Of a stretch of 36,801 nucleotides of DNA, positions 7,815-15,390 are shown piece after piece. The notes beneath the pieces were generated by a model. It worked only from the letters and a program-made list of their open reading frames with translations. It did no database searches and was not told where the DNA came from. The translations under genes were made by a program, and so were the position numbers. Position 1 is the stretch's first letter. Each line of letters starts with the position of its first letter. Origin of the DNA: a virus; IMG/VR virus record IMGVR_UViG_3300029957_000022, positions 1 through 36,801 of that record. One strand, given 5' to 3'.

Positions 7815-7950
7815 GCAGGATCAGGATCAGTAGCACCAGGCCAAGACCGCCTGAAGGATGATAGCCCCAGCTCTGGCTGTATGGCCATGTCGGAAGTGCG
7901 CCGACCAGCATGAGGACAACAAGGATAAGTAGGATTGTTCCGAGAGACAT
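7792..7950 (-). CDS. DUF3309 small membrane protein
   Basis: 52 residues. It begins MSLGTILLILVVLMLVGALP, continues TWPYSQSWGYHPSGG and ends in a second hydrophobic stretch LGLVLLILILLMLFGRI. This matches DUF3309: two membrane segments around a W-P-x-S-x-x-W-G-Y-x-P-S-G-G loop. AGGGG precedes the ATG at a good distance. DUF3309 genes are common in proteobacterial chromosomes, so this may be a host gene carried at the end of the late region. Function unknown. It lies downstream of a strong stem-loop, so it may have its own promoter. Confidence 0.85.
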   Translation of the reverse strand: MSLGTILLILVVLMLVGALPTWPYSQSWGYHPSGGLGLVLLILILLMLFGRI

Positions 7951-7970
7951 TTTTTCACCCCTAAGTAAAG

Positions 7971-7996
7971 CGGCCGCGCACGGGTGTGCGCGGCCG
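7971..7996. terminator. Strong 11-bp stem-loop, probable terminator
   Basis: CGGCCGCGCAC (7971-7981) pairs perfectly with GTGCGCGGCCG (7986-7996) across a GGGT loop. It sits between the 37-residue gene and DUF3309. Downstream in the leftward direction there is only a weak T-rich tract (CTTTACTT), so it is an imperfect intrinsic terminator or an mRNA-protecting hairpin at the end of the late transcript. Confidence 0.55.
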
Positions 7997-8001
7997 TTGA
8001 C

Positions 8002-8115
8002 TTAATCGCGCTTATTATCGCGGTCATTACCGTTGTCTTTTTCGTTCTGCTTGGGATTAACCGGCTTAGTGTTGTCCGGCTGTTCTTTTTGATCGGGTTT
8101 CGGATTCGTACTCAT
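8002..8115 (-). CDS. 37-residue polar protein, unrecognised
   Basis: ATG at 8115 is preceded by AAAGGAAAACCC, a good ribosome site. The peptide MSTNPKPDQKEQPDNTKPVN continues with more Asn, Lys, Asp and Glu and ends RDNKRD. It is entirely hydrophilic and probably disordered, with no cysteines and no membrane segment. It sits in a row of very small leftward genes after the lysis cluster, just before a strong stem-loop. No function can be assigned. Confidence 0.5.
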   Translation of the reverse strand: MSTNPKPDQKEQPDNTKPVNPKQNEKDNGNDRDNKRD

Positions 8116-8170
8116 GGGTTTTCCTTTCAGTTAATCAGAACCGTGGATCGGCTCTGGGCGGCAGGATTCA

Positions 8171-8335
8171 CTAAGCCTGTTGCGCGATCTGTGTTTTCAG
8201 ATCGGCAATCGACTGAAGCATATTGCTCACATCGACGTTCTGCGGAAGGCCGGAAGCCTTCGCAGCGCGCAGGTCCGAAGTGACCTGATCGAGCTTGGCG
8301 TTCAACGCTTTTGCATTCTCATTGGGATTTGCCAT
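8171..8335 (-). CDS. 54-residue helical protein, unrecognised
   Basis: ATG at 8335 is preceded by GGAGAAATATA. The sequence MANPNENAKALNAKLDQVTS continues as an amphipathic helix, then a short LPQNVDVSNML segment and a second helix ending KTQIAQQA. It looks like a small two-helix or coiled-coil protein. It belongs to the cluster of tiny leftward genes downstream of the lysis genes. No family recognised. Confidence 0.6.
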   Translation of the reverse strand: MANPNENAKALNAKLDQVTSDLRAAKASGLPQNVDVSNMLQSIADLKTQIAQQA

Positions 8336-8358
8336 TATATTTCTCCGCACACAGTTAA

Positions 8359-8376
8359 GGAACCGGAATCGGTTCC
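8359..8376. repeat. 7-bp stem with GAAT tetraloop
   Basis: GGAACCG (8359-8365), GAAT, CGGTTCC (8370-8376), a perfect hairpin in the gap between the lysis genes and the 54-residue gene. No T-run follows on either strand, so a terminator call is not supported; it may be an mRNA structure or a protein-binding palindrome. The rest of 8336-8552 holds only a doubtful Arg-rich reading frame. Confidence 0.45.
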
Positions 8377-8420
8377 CGAAGCTGAGTAGGCTCCGCCGCA
8401 TGATATTTTTTCGATGTGGT

Positions 8421-8540
8421 TTATTTCTGTAGGCGCTGCTGCGGCGCTGCACGGCCGCGCTGCGGCCGGAGGGCATGCCGGAGCCGCTGCTTAAATATCC
8501 TGCGCTGCGCGCGCCTGAATTTATGGCGGATATGAGCCAT
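8421..8540 (-). CDS. Possible 39-residue arginine-rich peptide (doubtful)
   Basis: An ATG at 8540, 12 bases after the stop of the membrane-protein gene, opens a frame MAHIRHKFRRAQRRIFKQRL and on to LQK. It has 11 Arg, 3 Lys and 3 His in 39 residues. Only a distant AGG precedes it, so expression is uncertain, and a competing 23-residue frame with a better ribosome site runs the other way. The region is very GC-rich, which favours Arg codons by chance. Confidence 0.25.
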   Translation of the reverse strand: MAHIRHKFRRAQRRIFKQRLRHALRPQRGRAAPQQRLQK

Positions 8541-8552
8541 TTTTAATTCGGC

Positions 8553-9206
8553 CTAGACCAAGTTATGTAAAATCTTCATCACACCGACCAGCGCCGCGAG
8601 GCTGGCGCTCCAGCCGGCCGCCACGCCGATCTCGCCCCAGCCAGCGGAATACGCGGGGGTTCCCCAGATACCAAACGGCACGAATTTACCCACCAGATAG
8701 GCCACTGGCTGCGATACGGCCGCGATAGCGGCTGCCGCCGCCGCCAGCAGGATTGGGCCACCCACGGACGGCAGGAACAGCCCGGCGCCGTACAGCGCGG
8801 CCGAGCTGAGACCATAAACGATGACACCGCGAAACACGCCGACCGACAGCATCCCGAAAAAATCATAGGTGGTGCGGGCGCAGGATGACATGCCATCCCA
8901 TTGTGCCTGGGTGAGCGTCGGCATCCAGAACGCCGGCCAATCCTTCTGCGGCGACGGCCAGCGGCCCATATTCTGGTACGCGGCATGTGGGATCAGCATG
9001 GCAATGAATTGCAAAATGAACAGCAATGCAACCAAAGGAATGTTGACGGCCGGGGCTGCCAGAAAAACATAGCCGAGGGTAAAACTTGCGGCCCAGATCA
9101 AGCGCGCGGAGGTGGTGCCGTATGCCGATGAGCCGACAGGAAAACCGTTCCTGAGCCAATGGTACGAAAAAATCAAAAATGCAGTCACGAAGAAGAAAAT
9201 TATCAT
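8553..9206 (-). CDS. Polytopic phage membrane protein
   Basis: 217 residues with about five hydrophobic segments: the N-terminal MIIFFFVTAFLIFSY, two around residues 36-70 (LIWAASFTLGYVFLAAP; IPLVALLFILQFIAML), and two or three in the C-terminal half, including the alanine-rich GGPILLAAAAAAIAAV. A central soluble loop holds YDFFGMLSVG. The start overlaps the i-spanin stop as ATGA, so it is coupled to the lysis cassette. I do not recognise the family. It could be a holin-like or superinfection-exclusion protein; position favours a lysis role. Confidence 0.65.
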   Translation of the reverse strand: MIIFFFVTAFLIFSYHWLRNGFPVGSSAYGTTSARLIWAASFTLGYVFLAAPAVNIPLVALLFILQFIAMLIPHAAYQNMGRWPSPQKDWPAFWMPTLTQAQWDGMSSCARTTYDFFGMLSVGVFRGVIVYGLSSAALYGAGLFLPSVGGPILLAAAAAAIAAVSQPVAYLVGKFVPFGIWGTPAYSAGWGEIGVAAGWSASLAALVGVMKILHNLV

Positions 9207-9799
9207 GGCGTTGCTACTGCCTGAAGTTTTGAAATTTGCTGGATATTTTCGGCGCAGATCGAGTCATGCTCGAACATCTGGCCGATCCAATGCGCGATCA
9301 GTTGATCTGCGGCACCGGGGGTTGTGGCGGGATGGTTAGCAGTTCCACCGGAATTGTCAGGCGCTCCACCTGGATTTTTTGCTCCGGCAGCACTTCCGGT
9401 TTGCAGGTTCCGCAGCCCGTCAACCATAGCAATGATAGCAGAAGGCAGACACACCGTTGGCTTCGCATGGGATACCTCGCTTTGTAATCTGGCAAGGTCC
9501 GTGGCCAGTTTCACGTTGTTGTCGTTTTTTTCTTTCAGCGCCGCCTCATTATCGATCATCTGTTTTTTTAACAGCGCCGCGTCCGCCGCATTTTGATTGG
9601 CGATGGCGACAGAATTTTTGAGATTTACGTTTGCCGTATCGAGGCTGGCGTTAAGGGCCGTGATAGTCGTCGCTCGATTGTGCAGAGCTATTCCCATCCA
9701 TGTTAGGGTCACGACCAGCGCCAGGGTCGCAATCCCGATTAGAATCCACTTTGCGTCTGAAAAAGTTGGCACCGATGCTCCCGTTTCTAATGTTGTCAT
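9203..9799 (-). CDS. i-spanin (Rz-like), inner-membrane component
   Basis: 198 residues from the ATG at 9799. One N-terminal membrane segment (ILIGIATLALVVTLTWMGIAL) is followed by a long heptad-like periplasmic helix (about residues 40-115) with many Asn, Asp, Lys and Leu, then a Pro/Gly/Thr-rich stretch and a C-terminal domain with two cysteines overall. This is the Rz i-spanin plan: it bridges the periplasm and fuses inner and outer membranes with its lipoprotein partner. That partner is encoded inside this gene in another frame (9298-9468), the classic nested arrangement. Confidence 0.8.
   Translation of the reverse strand: MTTLETGASVPTFSDAKWILIGIATLALVVTLTWMGIALHNRATTITALNASLDTANVNLKNSVAIANQNAADAALLKKQMIDNEAALKEKNDNNVKLATDLARLQSEVSHAKPTVCLPSAIIAMVDGLRNLQTGSAAGAKNPGGAPDNSGGTANHPATTPGAADQLIAHWIGQMFEHDSICAENIQQISKLQAVATP
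9298..9468 (-). CDS. o-spanin (Rz1-like) outer-membrane lipoprotein, nested
   Basis: 56 residues from ATG 9468: a basic MRSQR start, hydrophobic core CLLLSLLW and the lipobox LTGC with Cys19. The mature 38-residue protein is proline-rich (IPPQPPVPQIN), as Rz1 proteins are. It lies wholly within the i-spanin gene in a different frame of the same strand. The two together make a two-component spanin, which implies a Gram-negative host with an outer membrane. Confidence 0.88.
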   Translation of the reverse strand: MRSQRCVCLLLSLLWLTGCGTCKPEVLPEQKIQVERLTIPVELLTIPPQPPVPQIN

Positions 9800-10022
9800 C
9801 GAGGATCGGTCCAATCGTGTAACCGATGATGACCCACATCATTGCCGACAAAACATCATCGGCTATGGCCTTACGGAGATTATCATCCTTGCCCCAGACG
9901 GTCAAATAAGAGATCAGGGCCGCCGTAAAAATAAGGGACAGGAAAACAACCCTGCGCCTGTATTTCCAGCGATCAAGCGACTCCTGCTGATCCGAACGGG
10001 GTGAGTTTGTAGGCTTGTTCAT
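9651..10022 (-). CDS. Holin-like two-segment membrane protein
   Basis: 123 residues from ATG 10022. A charged N-terminus (KPTNSPRSDQQESLDRWKYRRR) precedes a hydrophobic segment VVFLSLIFTAALISYLTVW, a short charged loop (GKDDNLRKAIADD) and a second segment AMMWVIIGYTIGPIL. Two segments close together, next to a lysin gene, suggest a holin. The gene overlaps the lysin gene by 50 bp and the i-spanin gene by 149 bp; the tail overlapping the i-spanin is polar and Asp/Gly/Ser-rich, as expected for a frame not free to evolve. Holin identity is inferred from position and topology. Confidence 0.6.
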   Translation of the reverse strand: MNKPTNSPRSDQQESLDRWKYRRRVVFLSLIFTAALISYLTVWGKDDNLRKAIADDVLSAMMWVIIGYTIGPILDDNIRNGSIGANFFRRKVDSNRDCDPGAGRDPNMDGNSSAQSSDDYHGP

Positions 10023-10419
10023 AGACCGAATCTTCATACCAGGCGTTAGGGGGGCGATTCGGATTTATGCCACTTTCATGGACGGCAATCGCCTGAGCGA
10101 ATCCAATGTACGTCGCCGCAGAGCCGAAGTCGAGCGCCTGATCCGGCTGCCAGCTATTCCATTGGCAGATTGCATCGACGTAAGCCGGTGTGTTGTTTTC
10201 ACTGGGCGGCGCATAATGATTCATCATCTGCGCGACGGTGCCGAATCCATATTTAACGTGATAGGTGTGCAGCACAACCATGATCGCGCGTATGCCGTAA
10301 ACAGGGTCGGTGAATTTGCACCACTTGCCGTCATTCGGAGGGCTGGCCAATCCCAGAAAAGGATCGTGAGGGTTGTACTCCAGATTTCCGGGATTATTGT
10401 TTCTGAGGGCGGGCAACAT
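9973..10419 (-). CDS. P5-like peptidoglycan hydrolase/endolysin candidate
   Basis: 148 residues. The start LRNNNPGNLEYNP, then F-TDPVYGIRA, a helix, a G-x-G-T-V-AQMMNHYAPPSENNT and AYVDAICQW form the conserved pattern of phage proteins annotated as 'structural protein P5' or virion lysozyme-like. These proteins are linked with peptidoglycan degradation in tailed phages. No signal peptide or SAR segment is present, so if it is the endolysin it needs a pore-forming holin. TGGAG precedes the ATG. It lies between the coiled-coil membrane gene and the holin-like gene. Confidence 0.7.
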   Translation of the reverse strand: MLPALRNNNPGNLEYNPHDPFLGLASPPNDGKWCKFTDPVYGIRAIMVVLHTYHVKYGFGTVAQMMNHYAPPSENNTPAYVDAICQWNSWQPDQALDFGSAATYIGFAQAIAVHESGINPNRPPNAWYEDSVYEQAYKLTPFGSAGVA

Positions 10420-10436
10420 TTTTTCTCCAGTTGTTA

Positions 10437-10904
10437 TTACGTCCTGTGGATTTCAATGGCCGCGCGTATATCAGACTGAAGATCGCGGCGCAGATCGTCG
10501 ATTTTTTTCCCAACGGTTTCATTCAGGTCATCGGTTTTTTTATTTCCGTCCTCAATCTTTTCATGGACGCGCTGCAAGCTGCCCTGAATATCCGCCTTGT
10601 TGCAGAAATTTTCGGTGATGTGGATTTGAAGGCGCGCCATGTCGAGTTCCGTATTTTTGATAGACAGCTCGATGCTCTTTATCGCAAGAAGATTTGCTTG
10701 CGCGGCTTTGTCTGCTGTATCTGCGCGGACTCCAACTGCACTAAGATCGGCCTTGGTCTCAGCGAATTTCTTATCCACATCATCAAACTTTTCCCCATTA
10801 GATTTCAATACCAATCCGCCGATCACCAGGGCAACCGCCCAGACAGCGGTTAACCCACGGAAAAACCAATCAAGAATTGTCGGATCAGTTGCTTGTTCGC
10901 TCAT
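10437..10904 (-). CDS. Membrane-anchored coiled-coil protein of the lysis region
   Basis: 155 residues. After MSEQATDPTILDWFFRG comes one membrane segment (LTAVWAVALVIGGLVL, about 18-33); the rest is a highly charged predicted coiled coil, ending in repeated K-I-D-D-L type heptads (EKIEDGNKKTDDLNETVGKK). One cysteine is at about residue 101. AAGGAACCC precedes the ATG. The topology recalls haemolysin XhlA-type accessory lysis proteins but with the membrane segment at the opposite end, so I do not assign that family. Located between fibre and lysin genes. Confidence 0.6.
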   Translation of the reverse strand: MSEQATDPTILDWFFRGLTAVWAVALVIGGLVLKSNGEKFDDVDKKFAETKADLSAVGVRADTADKAAQANLLAIKSIELSIKNTELDMARLQIHITENFCNKADIQGSLQRVHEKIEDGNKKTDDLNETVGKKIDDLRRDLQSDIRAAIEIHRT

Positions 10905-10919
10905 TTATGGGTTCCTTAT

Positions 10920-12533
10920 TTATTGGAGCTTAAACCCATAACAGGAGACATACCCACTGCTGTATAGATTGTTGAAATAATAAATGTCGGCCGATTCCAA
11001 CATCATTTCAACAGTCGAGGTTACGCCCACGTTGGCAGTGGTGCTGCCAAACTGTATCGGCGGCGGGGTGTTCGAGACGTTGTATGGATTCGAATAGTTT
11101 GGGTTCGGGGCCACCGCAAAATCACCGGCAGATACGCCCGTCGCTAAAACACCGGCCGTCACAACGATGGAGCCAGCAATCGACGGCACGAATGCCGCTA
11201 CAGGAACAGCTTGCCAGCCTGACGTTACGCCGGTCGCCATACTAGGCAACGCAGTGAGGTTATTTCCAGGCGTGTATCGAACGTCCTTACCGTATTGCTT
11301 GTAACCGATCAGATTGCTGCCCGCGTCTGTCAGCGCCACGCCGACGAGCGCGGAGAAAGTATATCCGGCAGGAAGCGCCGGCGAGGTCGCGGATTTATCC
11401 AGCAAGCTGGCAACGGTGGTGCCGTTATAGATGATGTATTTGAACAACCATTGATTGGCCATCAACGTGGTGCTAGTGCCAAGTCCATTCGCGCCGGTCG
11501 ATCCCGTGCTGAACGTGACGCTGACAGATTTCGCCTTGTGAATATTCCCGCTGCCATCTTCCAAAATAATTTCTTTGGCGGCCAGCGTTGCAGTTGTGTT
11601 CGACGCCCATTGCGCGATTAAGCCAGACGATGATCCAACGCACGGACCATCTGCAATCGCCAGCGCACCCATGTTGGTACGCATCGTCAGCGGATTTCCT
11701 TCGCTGAGATTATTGGCTACCTGAAAAAACGATGACGGCGTGAGGCTGGATGACAACAGGACATAGAACGTGCCGTTGTACTGAACCTGATATGAATCGG
11801 TAGCGACGATATCGCCGGCCGCGAGATCGATCAAACCGCTGCTGCCGTTTTTCTTGATCGTGATCGCGCCAGTGCTTTGCGCGTTAAGCGTGGTCGCGCC
11901 GGTATTCGTAAACCCGGCCGTGAAGGTGATGATGTTCCCGGCATTCAGCGTATAGCTGCTCGGCGTGGTGCTGCAAGTCTGCGCGTTCGCGCTGCCGCCC
12001 GTGGTGGCACCGGAGAAAATCTGCGACGTCGAAGAGAAAACCGAGATGATCTGGAATACGCCAGCGTTATAAGCAACGAGGGCAAATTGTCCCACCTGAA
12101 ATTCGCCGCCGACGAGCGCCGTTCCCTTAAACTGAACCGGGATATTTCCAAGGCCGTTGGCGTTGATATTCGTCGGTCCTGAATTTGTGTTCGCAATCTT
12201 GATGAGCAGCATCATCCCGGTTTTGTACGCGGGCGGCACGGGTGCAAGGGTAACGGTGACGGTGTTCGCGCTGCCGCTGGTGTCGGCCGCATAAGTCAGC
12301 GCGCCGCTTTGGATGGCTTGCGTGACCTGCGAGGAATTTGTTTTCGAGGGTGAATATCCGGCCGAGGCGAGGAACGCCATCAGCTCTTCCTGGATTCGAT
12401 TCAAAAAATCGTTATCGACAATGGTTGCGGCCGCCCCGTTCGCAGGATTTCCGCCCGTGAAGTAACCAGGCGTACCGGGTGATGCGGGGGTCGGAAGGCT
12501 GGCAACGGCGGTCGGTTGGTCAATTCTGAACAA
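10920..12533 (-). CDS. Tail fibre/receptor-binding protein
   Basis: 537 residues. The N-terminus (RIDQPTAVASLPTP, TPGYFTGGNPANG, DFLNRIQEELMAFLASAG) is the conserved baseplate-attachment segment of many Mu- and P2-type fibres. The rest is rich in Thr, Ser, Gly, Ala and Asn with beta-rich repeats, typical of fibrous trimers, ending in a short Tyr-rich region (YYFNNLYSSGYVSCYGFKLQ), a possible tip. The start codon appears to be TTG, since conserved residues begin at once and GGGGTG lies just upstream. It follows the gp48 gene as in Mu. No chaperone gene is obvious after it. Confidence 0.8.
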   Translation of the reverse strand: MFRIDQPTAVASLPTPASPGTPGYFTGGNPANGAAATIVDNDFLNRIQEELMAFLASAGYSPSKTNSSQVTQAIQSGALTYAADTSGSANTVTVTLAPVPPAYKTGMMLLIKIANTNSGPTNINANGLGNIPVQFKGTALVGGEFQVGQFALVAYNAGVFQIISVFSSTSQIFSGATTGGSANAQTCSTTPSSYTLNAGNIITFTAGFTNTGATTLNAQSTGAITIKKNGSSGLIDLAAGDIVATDSYQVQYNGTFYVLLSSSLTPSSFFQVANNLSEGNPLTMRTNMGALAIADGPCVGSSSGLIAQWASNTTATLAAKEIILEDGSGNIHKAKSVSVTFSTGSTGANGLGTSTTLMANQWLFKYIIYNGTTVASLLDKSATSPALPAGYTFSALVGVALTDAGSNLIGYKQYGKDVRYTPGNNLTALPSMATGVTSGWQAVPVAAFVPSIAGSIVVTAGVLATGVSAGDFAVAPNPNYSNPYNVSNTPPPIQFGSTTANVGVTSTVEMMLESADIYYFNNLYSSGYVSCYGFKLQ

Positions 12534-12585
12534 GGCTACACCCCATGAAAACAGTGAGTCGGGATACCACGATTCTTATACCCTG

Positions 12586-13191
12586 TCACGCTGCAACGGC
12601 AAACAGTGGATTCGTATGGGCGGGCGCGTATTCCTTTACCACGCATTCCAGCACATCTGCCCCGGTTAAGGCATACAGCGGCTCACCAGCCGCCGACAGT
12701 CCGGCGCGGAAATAAACCACATTCAGATTCGGCGCGGTAACCAGCCAGGTGAACGCCCATCCCGGCCCATAGACCGGATCACCGGCTCGATTTATTCCGG
12801 CCCGGAACGGAGCAAAATTAGTGATCGTCGCGCCGGAAAAACCAAGGGTCGCAATCAGGGCGATAAAATAATTCGCGCTCTGCCCCCCATCGGCTGCAAA
12901 TTTCGTGAGGACCTGTTGCTGCCGCTGTTGAATCGTCTGCCCCGGACCCGCGCATGGATCAGGCAGACCGAGAGACTCTTCCCACTCCGGCAAGAGCTGA
13001 ACGGTTGTCGCGGGAAACGCATCTTTCAATAGGAACGCAGCCGCATCAGTTACGCGACGGAAACTCGGTGCCATGGCCGAGCAGAAATCCGATTGCACGG
13101 CGTCGGGATCGCGGGGCCATACGCGGCCTCGCGGCATGAGGCTCTGGAACGCGCTCTTGAAATCTGCATCTGAATATATAGGAGCGCCCAT
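12586..13191 (-). CDS. Mu gp48-like baseplate protein (YmfQ/DUF2313 family)
   Basis: 201 residues, near the usual size. The pattern FKSAFQSLMPRGRVWP at the N-terminus and LPEWEESLGLPDPC with QRQQQVLTKFAADGG in the middle is diagnostic for the DUF2313 family, which includes Mu gp48 and E. coli YmfQ. In contractile tails it sits at the outer baseplate and links the wedge to the fibres. It ends EYAPAHTNPLFAV, also typical. It follows the gp47 gene after one base and precedes the fibre gene, in Mu order. Confidence 0.88.
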   Translation of the reverse strand: MGAPIYSDADFKSAFQSLMPRGRVWPRDPDAVQSDFCSAMAPSFRRVTDAAAFLLKDAFPATTVQLLPEWEESLGLPDPCAGPGQTIQQRQQQVLTKFAADGGQSANYFIALIATLGFSGATITNFAPFRAGINRAGDPVYGPGWAFTWLVTAPNLNVVYFRAGLSAAGEPLYALTGADVLECVVKEYAPAHTNPLFAVAA

Positions 13192-13192
13192 G

Positions 13193-14338
13193 TTACGCCC
13201 ACGTTATAGTGCCGAGCGTGGCAAGATATCCCGTGGCGCTGGTGATATCGGCAAGAGGCGAGGTGATGACGAAATCGACGATCCCAGGAATCGCATCGAT
13301 GGCCGCATAAATATCCGCCATCGCAATCGTGCCGCCGACATTTCCATTCGGCAGTTTTGCGCCACCGGGCGATCCCTCGCGTAGAAATACGTCCGTGATC
13401 GCAGCGGCCACGGCTTGCTTCATCGTGGTGTTGCTGGGATTAAGGCCAGCGATGGTGAAATTCTTTGGATCAGCTACCGGAGCGACGGCATAAACAAGCG
13501 CCGTGACGGGCTGCCGAGTCGGACCATAAATATAATTCGCCACAAGCAACTGATCGCCGGTTGCGGCAACATCGCGCGGCTCATTCGTGGCAACGCCGTT
13601 TGTACCCTGCGGGAATCCGCCAAACGCGGCCTCGGTTACATCGAGCATGGGATAAACCACAACCGTGCCGGCACCAGCTCCATTCGGAATAACCCACGCG
13701 CGCGTGACGCCGGGAATTTCCAGCGCCCATGTCACATAGTCCTGCGCCGCGCCGCCCTGCGGCGGGGCCGCGTATCGCTCCAGAACACGGCTGCGGAACG
13801 CATCTTGAGTTTCAACGTCAGCGCCGCCGACGAATGCAGTTGTCACAGTGCCGTTGACATTCACATTCTCAATGGCCTTTGAAAGACTCATAACCGATCC
13901 GACGAGCGTATTTCCGGCCGCGCCAGGTGTTTGATCCACGGCAGGAACCTCGACACTGCCGCCGCCGCCAATCGCAACATCAGCCGTCGAAATATATGTG
14001 CGGCCGTCACCGCGCACCAAAATTGTTCCCAGCGGAATATCCGTGCCAGCGATGCCTGTCAGCGTGGTGCCACCACTGGCAGCAACAGCACCCTTTTGAG
14101 TCACATTTTTCAGCGCGCCCCAGCCCTGCAAAAATTCATCAGTCGATGTGAAAGGAACCGCCTGAAGCGCAATCCAATCCAGATATCCGAATTGTAAATT
14201 CGTGAGACCGGCTTCGACTTCGCCAATCACTTTCAAGTTCGCGCGGCGCAGCAGACCATCGGCCCCGGCCAGAGCCACGTTGATATCGCCAGCGACTTGT
14301 TGCCGCAGCAGCGTGAGAGTTGGGCGTGAGTACGGCAT
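13193..14338 (-). CDS. Baseplate J-like protein (Mu gp47)
   Basis: 381 residues. The N-terminus PYSRPTLTLLRQQVAGDINV and the central segment GGADVETQDAFRSRVLERYA, followed by PPQGGAAQDYVTWALEIPGVTRAW in two parts, are hallmarks of the baseplate J family. The protein forms the wedge of the baseplate and transmits the signal for sheath contraction. It starts next to the end of the gp46-like gene (no gap), so it is likely coupled. Confidence 0.92.
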   Translation of the reverse strand: MPYSRPTLTLLRQQVAGDINVALAGADGLLRRANLKVIGEVEAGLTNLQFGYLDWIALQAVPFTSTDEFLQGWGALKNVTQKGAVAASGGTTLTGIAGTDIPLGTILVRGDGRTYISTADVAIGGGGSVEVPAVDQTPGAAGNTLVGSVMSLSKAIENVNVNGTVTTAFVGGADVETQDAFRSRVLERYAAPPQGGAAQDYVTWALEIPGVTRAWVIPNGAGAGTVVVYPMLDVTEAAFGGFPQGTNGVATNEPRDVAATGDQLLVANYIYGPTRQPVTALVYAVAPVADPKNFTIAGLNPSNTTMKQAVAAAITDVFLREGSPGGAKLPNGNVGGTIAMADIYAAIDAIPGIVDFVITSPLADITSATGYLATLGTITWA

Positions 14339-14800
14339 TTAGATCAACTGCTCCCAAAGCAACTGGAACCTGAACGACACAGGTTTTGTACCATCAGTTT
14401 GATTGATAGTCACCACCAAAGCCAGAAAATTAGGCGCGTTCCAGGACGCGGCAACATCGATGCTGGCGGCCACGCCATCATCGATCAACCATTGCAGGGC
14501 TTCTTTCGCGTAGTTTTGCGCGTCATTCAGCGTTTTCGTGGTGGGTGAAACGCGGCGGTCTATCAGCCACAATCTCGACCCGATAAGGTCCACATTTCCA
14601 TCCGGCTGCTGATCGGCCCACCAGCCGCGCCGATTCTGTGTCCCATCCGGGATTTCATCGTCGGCCGCAGCGAGTCGATCCGTAAACAGAGAAATCAGCA
14701 CGGCGGTTTGCAGATCGTCGCCGCTGGCAAGCTGCGCCCCAGCCATAATCCAATCGCCGCGAGAGTTGGGAACGTCCCAGATGGTTTTTATATCGCTCAT
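14339..14800 (-). CDS. Mu gp46-like baseplate protein
   Basis: 153 residues. The central segment with AVLISLFTDRLA, TQNRRGWWADQ and IGSRLWLIDRR is the signature of the phage gp46 family, a gpW/gp25-like baseplate wedge component. It ends with a beta-rich region typical of the family. ATGA overlap with the spike gene upstream shows coupling. Order gp45-gp46-gp47 matches Mu. Confidence 0.9.
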   Translation of the reverse strand: MSDIKTIWDVPNSRGDWIMAGAQLASGDDLQTAVLISLFTDRLAAADDEIPDGTQNRRGWWADQQPDGNVDLIGSRLWLIDRRVSPTTKTLNDAQNYAKEALQWLIDDGVAASIDVAASWNAPNFLALVVTINQTDGTKPVSFRFQLLWEQLI

Positions 14801-15390
14801 GGAATTTGCGGGGGATTAAGTGGTTGCGATGATCCTGTTGATCCGATGACGTAATCCGTGCGCGTGGTCGCCGTGTACACAGGCCCGTTGCCGTCAGCAT
14901 CATACTTCAATGTCTGATTCGCGTGAATAACAACTATCTTCCCGGTCAAATTCAAGGTTTCCGGCGTATCTATGGTGATACCGGCCGCCGACATGATGAT
15001 GTTGTTCCCTGAAAAATCAGCCAATTCGATCCCCGCGCTGTTCAGCTCGATGATGTTTCCGAACATATCGTAGAGCGCGACCGCGCCGTTACCGAGATCG
15101 CGCACGGTATAATTCTGGTTATTCGATGCTATGACGCAACCGTTCGACCTGTCGCCCGCAATAAATCCAACAACAACGTCAGTCGCCGGGGGATAATTCG
15201 AGGCAAAACCGTACTGTTGCATGACGGAAACATTATCCTTAATCTGATTGTTTCCGAGATTGATCTGCACGGTACGAATTAAACCACTGTCATCAACTTC
15301 AGTCGTTGTGCGGCCACGCCCCATAATTAAATAAATCTGGCGCTGCATGCGGCGCAGGTGATTTACGCAAACTTGGATCGGATCGATCAT
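14797..15390 (-). CDS. Baseplate central spike protein (Mu gp45/gpV type)
   Basis: 197 residues, the same length class as Mu gp45. The N-terminal OB-like domain holds GLIRTVQINLGN, and NVSVMQQYGFASNYP plus VGFIAGDRSNGCVI; the C-terminal half is beta-rich (ELNSAGIELADFSGNNI, MSAAGITIDTP), like the triangular beta-helix of membrane-piercing spikes. I see no H-x-H pair near the C-terminus, the motif used in P2 gpV to bind iron at the tip. ATGA overlaps join it to the neighbours on both sides. Confidence 0.88.
   Translation of the reverse strand: MIDPIQVCVNHLRRMQRQIYLIMGRGRTTTEVDDSGLIRTVQINLGNNQIKDNVSVMQQYGFASNYPPATDVVVGFIAGDRSNGCVIASNNQNYTVRDLGNGAVALYDMFGNIIELNSAGIELADFSGNNIIMSAAGITIDTPETLNLTGKIVVIHANQTLKYDADGNGPVYTATTRTDYVIGSTGSSQPLNPPQIP

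Noticed and set aside
8473-8544. 23-codon plus-strand frame with a good ribosome site
   Set aside because: It is very short, runs against the operon direction and stands alone; no support beyond the GGAGGG-like leader.
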